Source of the DNA: Candidatus Melainabacteria bacterium
GTDB taxonomy: Bacteria > Cyanobacteriota > Vampirovibrionia > Gastranaerophilales > Gastranaerophilaceae
NCBI GenBank assembly: GCA_003258725.1
Contig: QHMG01000004.1
Coordinates: forward strand, 248,001-312,000
Direction: 5' to 3'
DNA: 64,000 nucleotides
Below are positions 50,849 to 59,566 of this stretch, in pieces. Within the stretch, counting starts at the first letter, position 1, and each line of letters begins with the position of its first letter. A program made the translations under genes and the position numbers. The notes under the pieces are model-generated. The model did no database searches. It had not been told where the DNA came from and saw only the letters and a program-made list of their open reading frames with translations.

Positions 50849-50880
50849 AAAAAGGATATCGTAAAAGCGGTATCCTTTTT
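50849..50880 (+). terminator. Terminator after the paralogue pair
   Basis: Arms AAAAAGGATA and TATCCTTTTT with a 12-nt loop that is partly paired; the T-run lies in the right arm and continues beyond it. Confidence 0.75.
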
Positions 50881-50942
50881 TATAGCATTTAACTTTTTCC
50901 AGCCTTTGATTTATAATACTGTCAAGGATAGTTTTACAAATC

Positions 50943-51806
50943 ATGAAAAATTTAAAGTTAATTATAACAATATTTGTCATGCTTATTTTTATTCAGCCCG
51001 CTCATGCAATAAAAATAGGCTTAATTACAGGTGTTGAATCAGTCAGATTGGGTGCTTCGACTTATGCAAATATAATTAATTCAAGAACTAACCATAAAAT
51101 ATATACTCTTGACCCAATGAGAAATTATGAGTTTAAAGCGTATGGAACAAAAGTTATAATAAAAATTGCAGGTAAATATTATAACTTAGATTCGGACGAG
51201 GTTGCAATTAGACCAACAAATGGAGGCTTTGTTAGCGCTAAAAATAAGTGGTATCGTGGAATTTTTATTGTTAAAAATATAAACGGTTCATTAGTTTTAA
51301 TAAATAAAGTAGATATAGAATCCTATTTAAGAGGGGTTGTTCCGTCAGAGATGCCTTCTAGTTGGGATTATGAAGCATTAAAAGCACAAGCAATTGCCGC
51401 AAGAAGCTATGCTTTAGCAAATTTAGGCAAACGAGCAAGATGGGGATATGATTTAAAAGATACGCCAGAAGATCAAGCGTATAATGGCGCTAGTGCTGAA
51501 AAGGATAGTACAGATAAGGCTGTTGCAGACTCTTATGGTATTGTTTTAATTTATGATTTAAAGATTATTCCCGCATATTATTCTGCTTCTGCTGGTGGTC
51601 AATCAAAGACTTGGGAAAGAGATTTACCTTATATTCGTTCAGTTCCATCTTATGATAGCAATGTCAAAAAGAATGGTCATGGTGTAGGCATGTCACAACA
51701 TGGTGCAAATAATCTTGCAAAACAAGGCTATAATGCATATCAAATATTACAATATTTTTACAAAAATATAAGATTTGCCAGAATTAATCAAAGTTATTAT
51801 CAGTAG
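50943..51806 (+). CDS. SpoIID/LytB-domain protein
   Basis: A secreted cell-wall protein related to SpoIID, a lytic transglycosylase, and to amidase enhancers. The 287-residue product has a signal peptide (MKNLKLIITIFVMLIFIQPA then HA). The core has VDIESYLRGVVPSEMPSSW (the Glu of PSEMP is the likely catalytic acid), ALKAQAIAARSYALAN, YYSASAGGQSKTWE and GHGVGMSQHGA, all family hallmarks. Such proteins occur in non-sporulating cyanobacteria, so no sporulation role is implied. It lies near HU, NagZ and a serine hydrolase, a loose group of envelope genes. Confidence 0.9.
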   Translation: MKNLKLIITIFVMLIFIQPAHAIKIGLITGVESVRLGASTYANIINSRTNHKIYTLDPMRNYEFKAYGTKVIIKIAGKYYNLDSDEVAIRPTNGGFVSAKNKWYRGIFIVKNINGSLVLINKVDIESYLRGVVPSEMPSSWDYEALKAQAIAARSYALANLGKRARWGYDLKDTPEDQAYNGASAEKDSTDKAVADSYGIVLIYDLKIIPAYYSASAGGQSKTWERDLPYIRSVPSYDSNVKKNGHGVGMSQHGANNLAKQGYNAYQILQYFYKNIRFARINQSYYQ

Positions 51807-51898
51807 TCGAAAGCGTTGGGGCGCAAACCTATCCGCTCATGATTTAGTTGTGATGCGCACTTGCATATTAAAAAAATGTTAAGATTTTGCTGAAATGC

Positions 51899-51926
51899 TT
51901 GTCTAAATTGAATGTTAGTGTATAAT
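51899..51926 (+). promoter_or_regulatory. Promoter of the HU gene leader
   Basis: TTGTCT (51899-51904), 16 nt, TATAAT (51921-51926). The HU start is about 115 nt downstream, so the mRNA has a long leader. Confidence 0.6.
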
Positions 51927-51932
51927 AAATCT

Positions 51933-51974
51933 ATGAAAAAGCATAACTATTGGGAGCAAGGACAGTTTTCCTAG
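51933..51974 (+). CDS. 13-residue leader peptide upstream of HU, predicted leaderless
   Basis: ATG lies 6 nt after the TATAAT and opens the frame MKKHNYWEQGQFS, ending at TAG. A small hairpin follows (AGTAG-GAG-CTACT, 51985-51997), then the HU ribosome site. The arrangement could be a translated leader that senses translation state, or a chance frame. No ribosome site precedes it. Confidence 0.35.
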   Translation: MKKHNYWEQGQFS

Positions 51975-52047
51975 GAGTTAGTGTAGTAGGAGCTACTGTT
52001 TCTTAGTTGTGCAAAAAAATGTTTACAGTATAGGAAAGGGGTTCAAA

Positions 52048-52320
52048 ATGAACAAAGAAGAATTAGTAAAAGAAGTTGCTAAAAAAGCAAAAGTTTCACA
52101 AAAAGCAGCAGCAGACGTTATTTCTGCAACATTAGAAACAGTTGAAAAAACAGTTGCTAAAGGTAAAAGAGTTACTTTAGTTGGTTTCGGTACTTTCGAA
52201 CCACGCAAACGTGCAGCTAGAATGGGTAGAAACCCTCAAACCGGTAAAGAAATTAAAATTGCTGCTAAAACTGTTCCAGCTTTCTCAGCAGGTAAAAAAT
52301 TCAAAGAATTAGTAAAATAG
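52048..52320 (+). CDS. hup: DNA-binding protein HU
   Basis: A 90-residue nucleoid protein that bends DNA. The start MNKEELVKEVAKKAKVSQKA, the VTLVGFGTFEPRKRAAR strand-turn and the DNA-binding arm RMGRNPQTGKEIKI followed by PAFSAGKKFKELV are the family consensus. The ribosome site AAAGGGG fits the ATG at 52048; an in-frame ATG at 52009 would add 13 unrelated residues. It has a long leader with a short frame and hairpin, and two strong hairpins downstream. Confidence 0.96.
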   Translation: MNKEELVKEVAKKAKVSQKAAADVISATLETVEKTVAKGKRVTLVGFGTFEPRKRAARMGRNPQTGKEIKIAAKTVPAFSAGKKFKELVK

Positions 52321-52340
52321 TTCTAGAATTAAATAAATGT

Positions 52341-52369
52341 AAGGCGCAAGCAGAGCTTGCGCCTTTTTG
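52341..52369 (+). terminator. Terminator after HU
   Basis: Arms AAGGCGCAAGC and GCTTGCGCCTT with a 3-nt loop and a T-run; the same stem occurs after ileS at 7910. Confidence 0.88.
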
Positions 52370-52397
52370 TTAAAAATCTTTTAATGAGTAGATATAG

Positions 52398-52430
52398 AGA
52401 GGCTCAGTTGATTTTATCAACTGAGCCTCT
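52398..52430 (-). terminator. Terminator facing the convergent poly-Glu protein gene
   Basis: Arms AGAGGCTCAGTTGAT and ATCAACTGAGCCTCT with a 3-nt loop lie 44 nt beyond the stop of the minus-strand gene at 52474. Confidence 0.75.
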
Positions 52431-52473
52431 AAATTTTTCAAATAATTTTTTCCCTATAATTAATCTCTATTAC

Positions 52474-52923
52474 CTATTCTTCTTCTTCTTCTTCTTCTTC
52501 AGATAGTTTCACTGGGTCTGCTATTTGGATACCCATAGAGCGTAATGCTGTCCTAGCTTTTGGTGCAAGCGCTGTATCTGCGAAATTTTCTAGAATTGTT
52601 TGAAAGCAATCAACTGCCTCTTGATTCATATCTCTCATCTTATATAAATAGCCAGCCTTATAGTATAGCGGTGCTAAACTCGGATCAGATAACACAAGCA
52701 TTTGGTTATCAAGTTTTATTTTTACTTCAATAAGTTTTTGATTGTCTTCTGGTGACAACAATGCATGCGCATAAACTTTTTTAGTTAAATTATCAATAGT
52801 TTGTGACATTTCATCAGTTACTTCTGGAGCTAATTTTTTAGCTTTTTTTGCTGCGTAAGCGTCCATTGCAAATGCTGAAACTGCTAAAAATGCTACTAAA
52901 GTTAATACAATTAATTTTTTCAT
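52474..52923 (-). CDS. Secreted TPR-like protein with a poly-glutamate tail
   Basis: The 149-residue product has a signal peptide (MKKLIVLTLVAFLAVSAFAM then DAYA) and a mature domain with TPR-like helices (LAPLYYKAGYLYKMRDMNQE, AVDCFQTILENFADTALAPKA). It ends in eight consecutive Glu encoded by eight identical GAA codons (52477-52500). Similar periplasmic TPR proteins help assemble envelope complexes, but no partner is visible. The exact trinucleotide run could vary in copy number by slippage and would change only the tail length. The ribosome-site region is weak. Confidence 0.72.
   Translation of the reverse strand: MKKLIVLTLVAFLAVSAFAMDAYAAKKAKKLAPEVTDEMSQTIDNLTKKVYAHALLSPEDNQKLIEVKIKLDNQMLVLSDPSLAPLYYKAGYLYKMRDMNQEAVDCFQTILENFADTALAPKARTALRSMGIQIADPVKLSEEEEEEEE
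52477..52500 (-). repeat. (GAA)8 trinucleotide repeat
   Basis: Eight perfect TTC units on the plus strand encode the C-terminal Glu run, immediately before the stop codon. Length change by slippage would stay in frame. Confidence 0.9.
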
Positions 52924-52988
52924 TACCCGTCCCCTACGTTTGTGTATATATCATACAAAAAAACTTGCAATTTGACCTCAATTAAATG

Positions 52989-52994
52989 TATGAT
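52989..52994 (+). promoter_or_regulatory. -10 element predicting a leaderless nagZ mRNA
   Basis: TATGAT ends 7 nt before the ATG at 53002; TTGCAA lies 18 nt upstream of it. There is no ribosome site before the ATG. Confidence 0.5.
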
Positions 52995-53001
52995 ATATTC
53001 T

Positions 53002-53967
53002 ATGAAAATCATTCAAAAATTGTATCAAATGTTTATACTTGGTTGTCAAGGAAATAACCTTAAAAGTGCCTTAGAAAAAGGACTTGGGGGTGTTATCTTT
53101 TTTAAAGACGATATAATATCTTTAGAGGATTTTAAAAGATTAACTGCAAAATTGGCATGCCAATCTGAAATTGTTCCATTTCTTTCTATTGACCAAGAAG
53201 GTGGAAGAGTTGAAAGAACTGAAAATATATGGGGTGGCAAAAGATATTTAAGCCCCAAATTTGCCTATGAAAAAGGCGAAGAATTTTTGAAGGTTCAAAC
53301 GCAAATGATTGCTGATGAATTAAAAGATTATGGAATAAACTTAAATTTTGCGCCTTGTTGCGATACAAATACAAATCCTAAAAACCCAATTATTGGTGAA
53401 CGAGCATTTTCTAGTGATCCCGATGAGGTTATTAAAGGTGCAGAAATTGTTTTAGGTATTTATGAAGAAAATGGAATTATTCCTTGTATAAAGCACTATC
53501 CTGGACATGGAGATGCTGATTGTGACAGTCATTTGACATTACCAACTATAAATTTGTCATTAGATGAAATGGAAAAAACTCACATAAAACCTTTTAAACA
53601 TCTTGTAAAACGTGGTGTTGATATGGTTATGGTAGCTCATTTGCATTGTACTTGCTTTAATGAAGATGTTTTGCCAACTTCGTTAAGTAAAAATGCGATT
53701 GATTATTTAAGACAAGATTATGATGGTGTAATTTGCTCTGATGATATGGTTATGCAAGCGTTAGAGGATTTTGACAATCCTTGTGAACGAGCAATACGAG
53801 CAGGTGTAAATTTATTTTTATATCGTTATTCTGATGACAAGACAATTCAAGTTATTGAAGATATTGCTAAAAAGGCAGAAAACGATAAAACCCTTCAAAG
53901 ATGTATTGAAGAGTCTTATGCAAAAATTATAAAACTAAAACAAAAATACGGATTAGTAAGTATTTAA
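53002..53967 (+). CDS. nagZ: Beta-N-acetylhexosaminidase NagZ (GH3)
   Basis: A cytoplasmic enzyme that removes GlcNAc from recycled anhydro-muropeptides. The 321-residue product from 53002 (MKIIQKLYQMFILGCQ) has LSIDQEGGRVERT (about residues 63-75), the GH3 motif KHYPGHGDADCDSHL (about 170-184) with the conserved His and Asp, and the nucleophile loop GVICSDDMVMQA (about 241-252). A longer frame from 52942 adds 20 non-homologous residues and overlaps the promoter. The gene is convergent with, and overlaps by 15 nt, the serine hydrolase gene. Confidence 0.92.
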   Translation: MKIIQKLYQMFILGCQGNNLKSALEKGLGGVIFFKDDIISLEDFKRLTAKLACQSEIVPFLSIDQEGGRVERTENIWGGKRYLSPKFAYEKGEEFLKVQTQMIADELKDYGINLNFAPCCDTNTNPKNPIIGERAFSSDPDEVIKGAEIVLGIYEENGIIPCIKHYPGHGDADCDSHLTLPTINLSLDEMEKTHIKPFKHLVKRGVDMVMVAHLHCTCFNEDVLPTSLSKNAIDYLRQDYDGVICSDDMVMQALEDFDNPCERAIRAGVNLFLYRYSDDKTIQVIEDIAKKAENDKTLQRCIEESYAKIIKLKQKYGLVSI

Positions 53968-55158
53968 CATACCTTCGTAAATTAGTTTTGAGGCTTGTTG
54001 AATGAATTGTTTGCCTAAAGGTGAGTTGTAAGGGCGTTTTGCCATAATTACAACGATGTATTTTTTGCCGTTTGGCATATAAACAATACCTGCATCGCCA
54101 AGCATAGTGCCGATATCACCTGTTTTGTGTAAGAAGGTTGCGCCTTTGCCTAAACCTTGAGGAATTAATCTATCATTTTTTACATGGCTCATGTAATCAA
54201 CGATATATTCTCTTGAATTTATGCTCAAGAAATTTGGATTATCTAAATTGAATAGCATTGTAGCCATATCATTTGTAGTTGTAAAATTTGTTCCTGTTAA
54301 ATCTGGAAGCCAAGTTTGTACGTGAGTGTTTGGAATCCCCCAACTTCTGATAGCTGTGTTTACTGCTGTCATAGAGCCAAGTTTTGACATTAACATATTT
54401 GTAGCAGAATTATCAGAATCTTCAATCATAGTTTTTGCAAGTTTGTCGATTGTGTAATTTTTTCCGCTTGCAGCGTATTGAAGATTGCCAGAACCAGATG
54501 CTTTATAATAATTTGTTAAAGTCATTTCATCATAAATTGATAAACCATTTGCTTCAATTGTTTTGAATAAATTGATTAATACAGGAACTTTGATAATGCT
54601 TGCAGCTGGATAGATTTCTGAACCGTTTATATCAACGTATTTTCCTGTATTAAAATCCCATACTGTAATAGCAGGTTGGATTGTCGGATATTTTTTCATT
54701 AATTCTTTCAATCCATCTTCAAGAATAGTAAGTCTATCGGTTTTGTATAAATCAGTCATTAAAGGTTTTTTAGTTGCAACACCAGCTAAAGCGTGTCGAC
54801 CTTCAAAGATTGTATTGTGCAAATATTTGCTTGTTGGAAACATTAAATTGTAATAATTAGTTTTAATGTTCGAATAGTTTTGTTTTCCAGTTATTAATGG
54901 CAAAGATATTCTATGGAATGCGAATGGCAATACATAGTAACCGATTAAAAACATAAATGATAAAGAAATTAAAGATGCTAAAAGATTCTTTTTCTTTTTA
55001 TTAGGTTTTCTTGCATCTTGAATACGTTTTCTAGGTGTTTGATGATGTATTGGATTTTGAACAGGTTTAAATCTGCGTTCTGGTACATCAACATAAGAAT
55101 AAGTTTGTGGATAACCGTAACTTCTTCTATAACTTTCTTGAACTGCCCTTTGTGGCAT
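53953..55158 (-). CDS. Membrane-anchored class A beta-lactamase-like serine hydrolase
   Basis: A predicted penicillin-recognising serine enzyme outside the inner membrane. In its 401 residues: a basic, proline-rich cytoplasmic N-terminus (1-57), one membrane segment (about 59-80), then the hydrolase domain with SIIK (Ser187, Lys190), SDN (248-250) and KTG (345-347). The class A omega-loop Glu (E-x-x-L-N) is not seen; the region reads WLPDLTGTNFTT. The protein may therefore be a D-Ala-D-Ala peptidase or wall-binding protein rather than a true antibiotic-destroying enzyme. It overlaps nagZ tail to tail by 15 nt. The ribosome site GGGGGA is good. Confidence 0.82.
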   Translation of the reverse strand: MPQRAVQESYRRSYGYPQTYSYVDVPERRFKPVQNPIHHQTPRKRIQDARKPNKKKKNLLASLISLSFMFLIGYYVLPFAFHRISLPLITGKQNYSNIKTNYYNLMFPTSKYLHNTIFEGRHALAGVATKKPLMTDLYKTDRLTILEDGLKELMKKYPTIQPAITVWDFNTGKYVDINGSEIYPAASIIKVPVLINLFKTIEANGLSIYDEMTLTNYYKASGSGNLQYAASGKNYTIDKLAKTMIEDSDNSATNMLMSKLGSMTAVNTAIRSWGIPNTHVQTWLPDLTGTNFTTTNDMATMLFNLDNPNFLSINSREYIVDYMSHVKNDRLIPQGLGKGATFLHKTGDIGTMLGDAGIVYMPNGKKYIVVIMAKRPYNSPLGKQFIQQASKLIYEGMLNTY

Positions 55159-55355
55159 TTTCCATATCCCCCATTAGTATAATATTTATAATATATATAA
55201 ATATTACACTTGTAAAGCAAATTTGAAAATCATCTATTTAATGTATTTTTATTTTTAGCAAAAAACACCTTGAAAAACATGAATAGCATGCTTTTGGGGA
55301 ATCTTTTTAAATGTAAAATCTATTAATATTTAATAAATAAAATGTTGCAATTCTG

Positions 55356-55889
55356 TTACACATTCACGCTATTTATGTATTGCATATATTTGTTTACATA
55401 AATTTTATTAGAAATTGCTAAAAGTTCAGAACGGAAAAGCTCTGAAAAATCTGTATCTATTGAAGCACTGCTTGGTGCAGAAAAATCACGAGATACAAAA
55501 GCGGCGTGCAATGCTTTTTCAAATTCTACACAGAAAAAATTATAAGCTACTTCTAGTGGATAAATTTTAAGGGCAAGTTTTACTAATGTATCAATGTTTG
55601 AAATGCTGAAAACTTGTTTAAGAACACCAACTACGTACAAGAAAATTATTTGATTTCTTGAATATTTTTTGTTTTTAGGTGGTGCAATAATTTTTTGTTT
55701 TACGTAATTGTTAACCATAGTTGATGTGATTAACTTTTCGTCTTGAGAAGTTGCAAAAGGGTTTAAATTTGAATGTAAAATTTCTATCACTTGCTCCATA
55801 TATAACCCAATATCAGGGAATTCCTCATATCTAGGGCAATGATACTTAACCATATCTTTTGAAAATTTTGATTCTACGAATGTAGCCAT
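55356..55889 (-). CDS. DUF1836-family protein
   Basis: From the ATG at 55889 (GGAGG ribosome site) the 177-residue product has the DUF1836 look: PRYEEFPDIGLYMEQVIEIL near the start, then LITSTMVNNYVKQKIIAPP and KYSRNQIIFLYVVGVLKQVF. The central part resembles a MerR-like winged helix (TMVNNYVKQ), so a transcription factor or regulatory role is possible, but members of this family are uncharacterised as far as I know. It is a single gene; the 197-bp gap to the serine hydrolase holds a CATG-rich motif and AT-rich sequence. Confidence 0.78.
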   Translation of the reverse strand: MATFVESKFSKDMVKYHCPRYEEFPDIGLYMEQVIEILHSNLNPFATSQDEKLITSTMVNNYVKQKIIAPPKNKKYSRNQIIFLYVVGVLKQVFSISNIDTLVKLALKIYPLEVAYNFFCVEFEKALHAAFVSRDFSAPSSASIDTDFSELFRSELLAISNKIYVNKYMQYINSVNV

Positions 55890-55961
55890 ACCAACCTCCA
55901 AACATATTATACTAGATAAAAAGATTTTCGCAAGGTGTGATTTAGTATTGAAAACTATTTC

Positions 55962-55990
55962 TTGACACTAGTCTATATACAATATAAAAT
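55962..55990 (+). promoter_or_regulatory. Promoter of the acyl-CoA synthetase gene
   Basis: TTGACA (55962-55967), 17 nt, TAAAAT (55985-55990). A GGGGGG ribosome site stands 6 nt before the ATG at 56010. The upstream in-frame TTG at 55962 is the -35 box itself, not a start. Confidence 0.7.
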
Positions 55991-56009
55991 GGTGAAACGG
56001 GGGGTATGT

Positions 56010-57926
56010 ATGTCAATTATATTAACAGATAACGAACTAATAAGAGAGGACTTAAAGGGTATTCACAGTATTACAGAGCATTTAGAAAAATCAATTGAAG
56101 AGCATAAAGATTTAGTTGCTGTAACTGATGCATATAATGAATTGGAAATGACTTATCAAGATGTTCAAAACTTGATTACACAAACAGCTGGTGGGTTACA
56201 ACATTTAGGTATAAATAAAGGTGATTTTGTTTGCTTGTTTACAGAAAATAACGGCTATTTTATGAGTATGGCTCAAGCAATTATAAAAACAGGTGCAATT
56301 GATGTTTTAAGAGGTTCTAATGCTCCAATTGAAGAACTTGATTACATTATGGGACACTCAGAACCTAAGGGCGTTATTATTTACGATATGAAACTTTTGA
56401 ATAAGTTAAAAGATAGTTTAAACGCAAGACAATTGAACTTTATTATTGTTTTAAATAAAAAAGATTTTTCAAAAGAAGGTTTAAATGCTCCTGTTTATAC
56501 ACTTGACGAAATTATAGAAATGGGTAGAGAAAACCCATTTACTCCTGTAGAAATTAATCTTGCAGACTCTGCTACAATGCTTTATACATCAGGAACAACA
56601 GGAAATCCAAAAGGCGTATTGCTTACTCATAGCAACATTGTTTCGCAAATGGAAGGTACAGAGGCTGGTTTTAGAGCTAAAGCTGGTGAAAATACCCTGC
56701 AAATATTGCCTTGTTGGCACGCTTATGAGAATTTAGCACAATTTTATTACTACACAAAAGGTTGTCATTTGCATTTTACAAACATTAATAATTTAAAAAA
56801 TGATTTGTTGAGATATAAAATTGATACAATGATGTCAGTTCCAAGAATTTGGGAAGCGTTTAGACTTGGAATTTACCAAAAATTGAAACAAAATTCTAAA
56901 CTAGGATATTTCTTGTTTGACTTTGCTGTACAAAATAGTATTAACTATAAAATTCACAAAATGTATAGCGAAAGAAGACTTACAAATAAGAAAACAAGCT
57001 ATAAATTACCGTCAAATATTTATCATAAAATTGCAAGAGCCTTCTTGAAACCGTTGCACGTATTAGCAACAAAAACAATTTATAAAAAGGTAAAAGAAGC
57101 CGCTGGATTGGATAGAATTAGATTATCAATCTCTGGTGGTGGCGCATTATCATTGAAGGATGAATTGTTCTATGATGCAATCGGTGTAAATTTAAGAATT
57201 GGTTATGGTTTAACAGAAACCTCTCCTGTATTAACCTTGCGTGGTATTCAATATCCAAACTATTTGGGGTGTGTTGGTAAACCTTATGCGCACACAAAAA
57301 TTAAAATTGTTGACCCTCAAACAATGAAGAAGGTTCGTCTTTATACAAAAGGGCTTGTACTTGCAAAAGGACCACAGGTTATGAATGGATATTATAAAGA
57401 TGAAGAAGCTACAAAGAAGGTGTTTACAGAAGATGGCTGGTTTATTACAGGTGATTTAGGGTGGTTAACTCGTAATAATAACCTTGTTTTAGTAGGTCGT
57501 CAAAAAGAAACAATTGTACTTTCGAGTGGTGAAAATGTTGAGCCTATTCCAATTGAAGAAGCAATTTTAGAAAGTCCATATATTGATCAAATCGTTTTGG
57601 TCGGTCAAGATGAAGCAAGCGTAGGCGCATTGATTGTACCTTCAAAAATGGCATTAGATAAATGCGGAATTTTGGCAAAAGAATTGAAATCTGGTAAAAC
57701 TTTATCAATTAAAAATCCAAATTTGCGTGAGTTAATGAAAAAAGAAATTCAAACATATATCAAAAATAAAACAGGTTTGAAACCTTTTGAAAAAGTTAAA
57801 GAATTTGAAGTTTTAAAAGACGGTTTTAGTATGGATAACGGACTTTTAAGCCAAACAGCAAAAGTAAAACGTAATGTTATTTTTGAAAAATATCAAGATA
57901 TAATCAATAAGATGTTTAAAAAATAA
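56010..57926 (+). CDS. Long-chain acyl-CoA synthetase (AMP-forming)
   Basis: Activates fatty acids to acyl-CoA or acyl intermediates through acyl-AMP. The 638-residue product has the AMP-binding motif MLYTSGTTGNPKGV (about residues 189-202), ILPCWHAYEN, the acyl-pocket SISGGGALS, GYGLTETSPV (about 397-406) and FITGDLGWL with GRQKETIVLSSGENVEP. The length and the insert before the GYGLTE motif match the FadD/AAS type found in cyanobacteria, where the enzyme recycles free fatty acids. Acyl-ACP synthetase activity is equally possible. It is a single-gene unit ending at a terminator. Confidence 0.9.
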   Translation: MSIILTDNELIREDLKGIHSITEHLEKSIEEHKDLVAVTDAYNELEMTYQDVQNLITQTAGGLQHLGINKGDFVCLFTENNGYFMSMAQAIIKTGAIDVLRGSNAPIEELDYIMGHSEPKGVIIYDMKLLNKLKDSLNARQLNFIIVLNKKDFSKEGLNAPVYTLDEIIEMGRENPFTPVEINLADSATMLYTSGTTGNPKGVLLTHSNIVSQMEGTEAGFRAKAGENTLQILPCWHAYENLAQFYYYTKGCHLHFTNINNLKNDLLRYKIDTMMSVPRIWEAFRLGIYQKLKQNSKLGYFLFDFAVQNSINYKIHKMYSERRLTNKKTSYKLPSNIYHKIARAFLKPLHVLATKTIYKKVKEAAGLDRIRLSISGGGALSLKDELFYDAIGVNLRIGYGLTETSPVLTLRGIQYPNYLGCVGKPYAHTKIKIVDPQTMKKVRLYTKGLVLAKGPQVMNGYYKDEEATKKVFTEDGWFITGDLGWLTRNNNLVLVGRQKETIVLSSGENVEPIPIEEAILESPYIDQIVLVGQDEASVGALIVPSKMALDKCGILAKELKSGKTLSIKNPNLRELMKKEIQTYIKNKTGLKPFEKVKEFEVLKDGFSMDNGLLSQTAKVKRNVIFEKYQDIINKMFKK

Positions 57927-57932
57927 AAAAGT

Positions 57933-57963
57933 AGGGCGAGTTCGATTTTATCGAACTCGCCCT
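57933..57963. terminator. Bidirectional terminator
   Basis: Arms AGGGCGAGTTCGAT and ATCGAACTCGCCCT with a 3-nt loop, an A-run before and TTT after, between convergent genes. Confidence 0.88.
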
Positions 57964-57970
57964 TTCATTA

Positions 57971-59566
57971 CTAATTTATAATTTTTATCCCTTGTTCTTC
58001 AAGTTTTATAGGCATAGTTTCAAGAAGTGGAACTTGTTGTTTTTCTTCTGGTGAAATATATATTTGACCGCCTTGAAGTTTAAGAGAATTTATCCATTCA
58101 ACTCGTTGTTGCGCAAGTTTAATTCTGTCATTCAAGTATTGTTGTGCGATAATTGCCGAATTTAGAAAGGCAATGAATAATAAAATATAAATGAAGATTT
58201 GTTTTTTATCCTTAAATTGCTCGTTATATAAGAAAAATAACATTATAAATAGCGGGAAACTCCACATTTGCGGTACAAACCTAGCCCACCAAGCCTCGTG
58301 ATTGCCTAAAACTGATAAAACTAGGATTGTCATTATTACAAAAAATAAGCGTTTATCATCTTTGTTTTTAAACCTTAAAAATGCACTCAAAATCAATGAG
58401 CATAATAATATTCCGCTGAAAAAATAGCCAAAACCGCCTACACGCATATCTTCAAAATGAAAAATGTCGTCATTTGTTATTGTAAACGGTATTTTTAGTG
58501 TTGGCTTGTCCTTGTTAATTAGTGGTGACAAGTTTCTAGACGAGCTAAAGGTGGATATAAATAACTTTTTAAATCGGTTGGCATTTTCAAATCCTGTTGG
58601 ATAAGATGTTGTCATATACTCTTTGTTTGCGTTTAAAAATGAATTTTTAACAACAGGATAAAGTAGATTGTAACCGCTTATAATATTTGTTATATATGGA
58701 TTTATCCCTGTTAAAAGAATTAAAAATGCGACTAAAATACTAACTTTTAATAAATTTTTAGTAAAACATACTATTAAAAAAGTTATTAGCATAATTAAAA
58801 CTGTAAAAAGCCCTGTCAATTTTATGTTTGCAAAAATTATAGAACTCATAACTATCATAAATAAGGCGCTATTATCTTTAGTTTTTGTATAATTAATTAG
58901 TGCAAACATAAGAATTAAAAAAGCATAATAAAATGCGCAATCTACGTAATTTGTAAGTGTTTGATAAATACACACAGGGTTAAAAACAAACAAAAATGCG
59001 AATATGCTAACTTGCCAATTCGGAATATTTTTGTAATTTTTTATCGAATAGAAAGTGTAGCAAAAAGAAATCAAGGTAAACAAAAAGTTTGTTATCTTTG
59101 TTAATTCTATTTTGCCTGTAAGTGCATAAATATTAGCACCAATAATTTCAAAAAATTTCAAAAAGTGTTGTCCATATTCTAGTGAAGATAGAAACTGATA
59201 TGGCATTGTTGTCGCAAAAGTTGAAAGTTTTGTATAAATAGGATTCCAGCCCCATTTTAGCCAAATAATTGAGGCCTGATGATAAGTTGTACCGTCATAT
59301 GAAAAATCAGGTATGAAGTAGCATACAGCACCAAAAATTAGGATTAAATCAAATAAAAGAATTAATTGAGCAATAAAATTTTTGTTAGAAAAGTTGTCTT
59401 TTTTTATAGTTAAATACCAAAGAGTAAAAATGCTTAAAACTACTGATAAAAGAGGGTAAGCAGAGTTTATTGTAAGCCCTAAAATAAATCCAACACTACT
59501 GAAAATAAATAGTGAAAAAAGCCCTATTAATAATGAAATTGACCAATTGTAACAAATTTTCTTCAT
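57971..59566 (-). CDS. Polytopic membrane protein, GT-C glycosyltransferase-like
   Basis: The 531-residue product from the ATG at 59566 has about twelve hydrophobic segments. The first external loop contains DFSYDGTTYHQASIIWLKWG, with an Asp and Tyr-His pair in the position of the catalytic loop of GT-C enzymes that use lipid-linked sugars. A later loop has GNHEAWWARFVPQMWSF. Both suggest a lipid-dependent sugar transferase for envelope glycans, but no named family is recognised. The ATG has no ribosome site; TATAAT ends 6 nt before it, so the mRNA may be leaderless although emrB ends only 23 nt upstream. Confidence 0.68.
   Translation of the reverse strand: MKKICYNWSISLLIGLFSLFIFSSVGFILGLTINSAYPLLSVVLSIFTLWYLTIKKDNFSNKNFIAQLILLFDLILIFGAVCYFIPDFSYDGTTYHQASIIWLKWGWNPIYTKLSTFATTMPYQFLSSLEYGQHFLKFFEIIGANIYALTGKIELTKITNFLFTLISFCYTFYSIKNYKNIPNWQVSIFAFLFVFNPVCIYQTLTNYVDCAFYYAFLILMFALINYTKTKDNSALFMIVMSSIIFANIKLTGLFTVLIMLITFLIVCFTKNLLKVSILVAFLILLTGINPYITNIISGYNLLYPVVKNSFLNANKEYMTTSYPTGFENANRFKKLFISTFSSSRNLSPLINKDKPTLKIPFTITNDDIFHFEDMRVGGFGYFFSGILLCSLILSAFLRFKNKDDKRLFFVIMTILVLSVLGNHEAWWARFVPQMWSFPLFIMLFFLYNEQFKDKKQIFIYILLFIAFLNSAIIAQQYLNDRIKLAQQRVEWINSLKLQGGQIYISPEEKQQVPLLETMPIKLEEQGIKIIN

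Noticed and set aside
50943..51806. Evidence for sporulation (SpoIID)
   Set aside because: The domain is widespread in non-sporulating bacteria, including cyanobacteria, and no other sporulation gene is present.
51927..52047. A known riboswitch class in the HU leader
   Set aside because: Only one small hairpin and a short frame are seen; nothing matches an aptamer core I recognise.
55962..56009. A 16-residue N-terminal extension of the acyl-CoA synthetase from TTG
   Set aside because: That TTG is part of the predicted -35 box, and the ATG at 56010 has a strong ribosome site.
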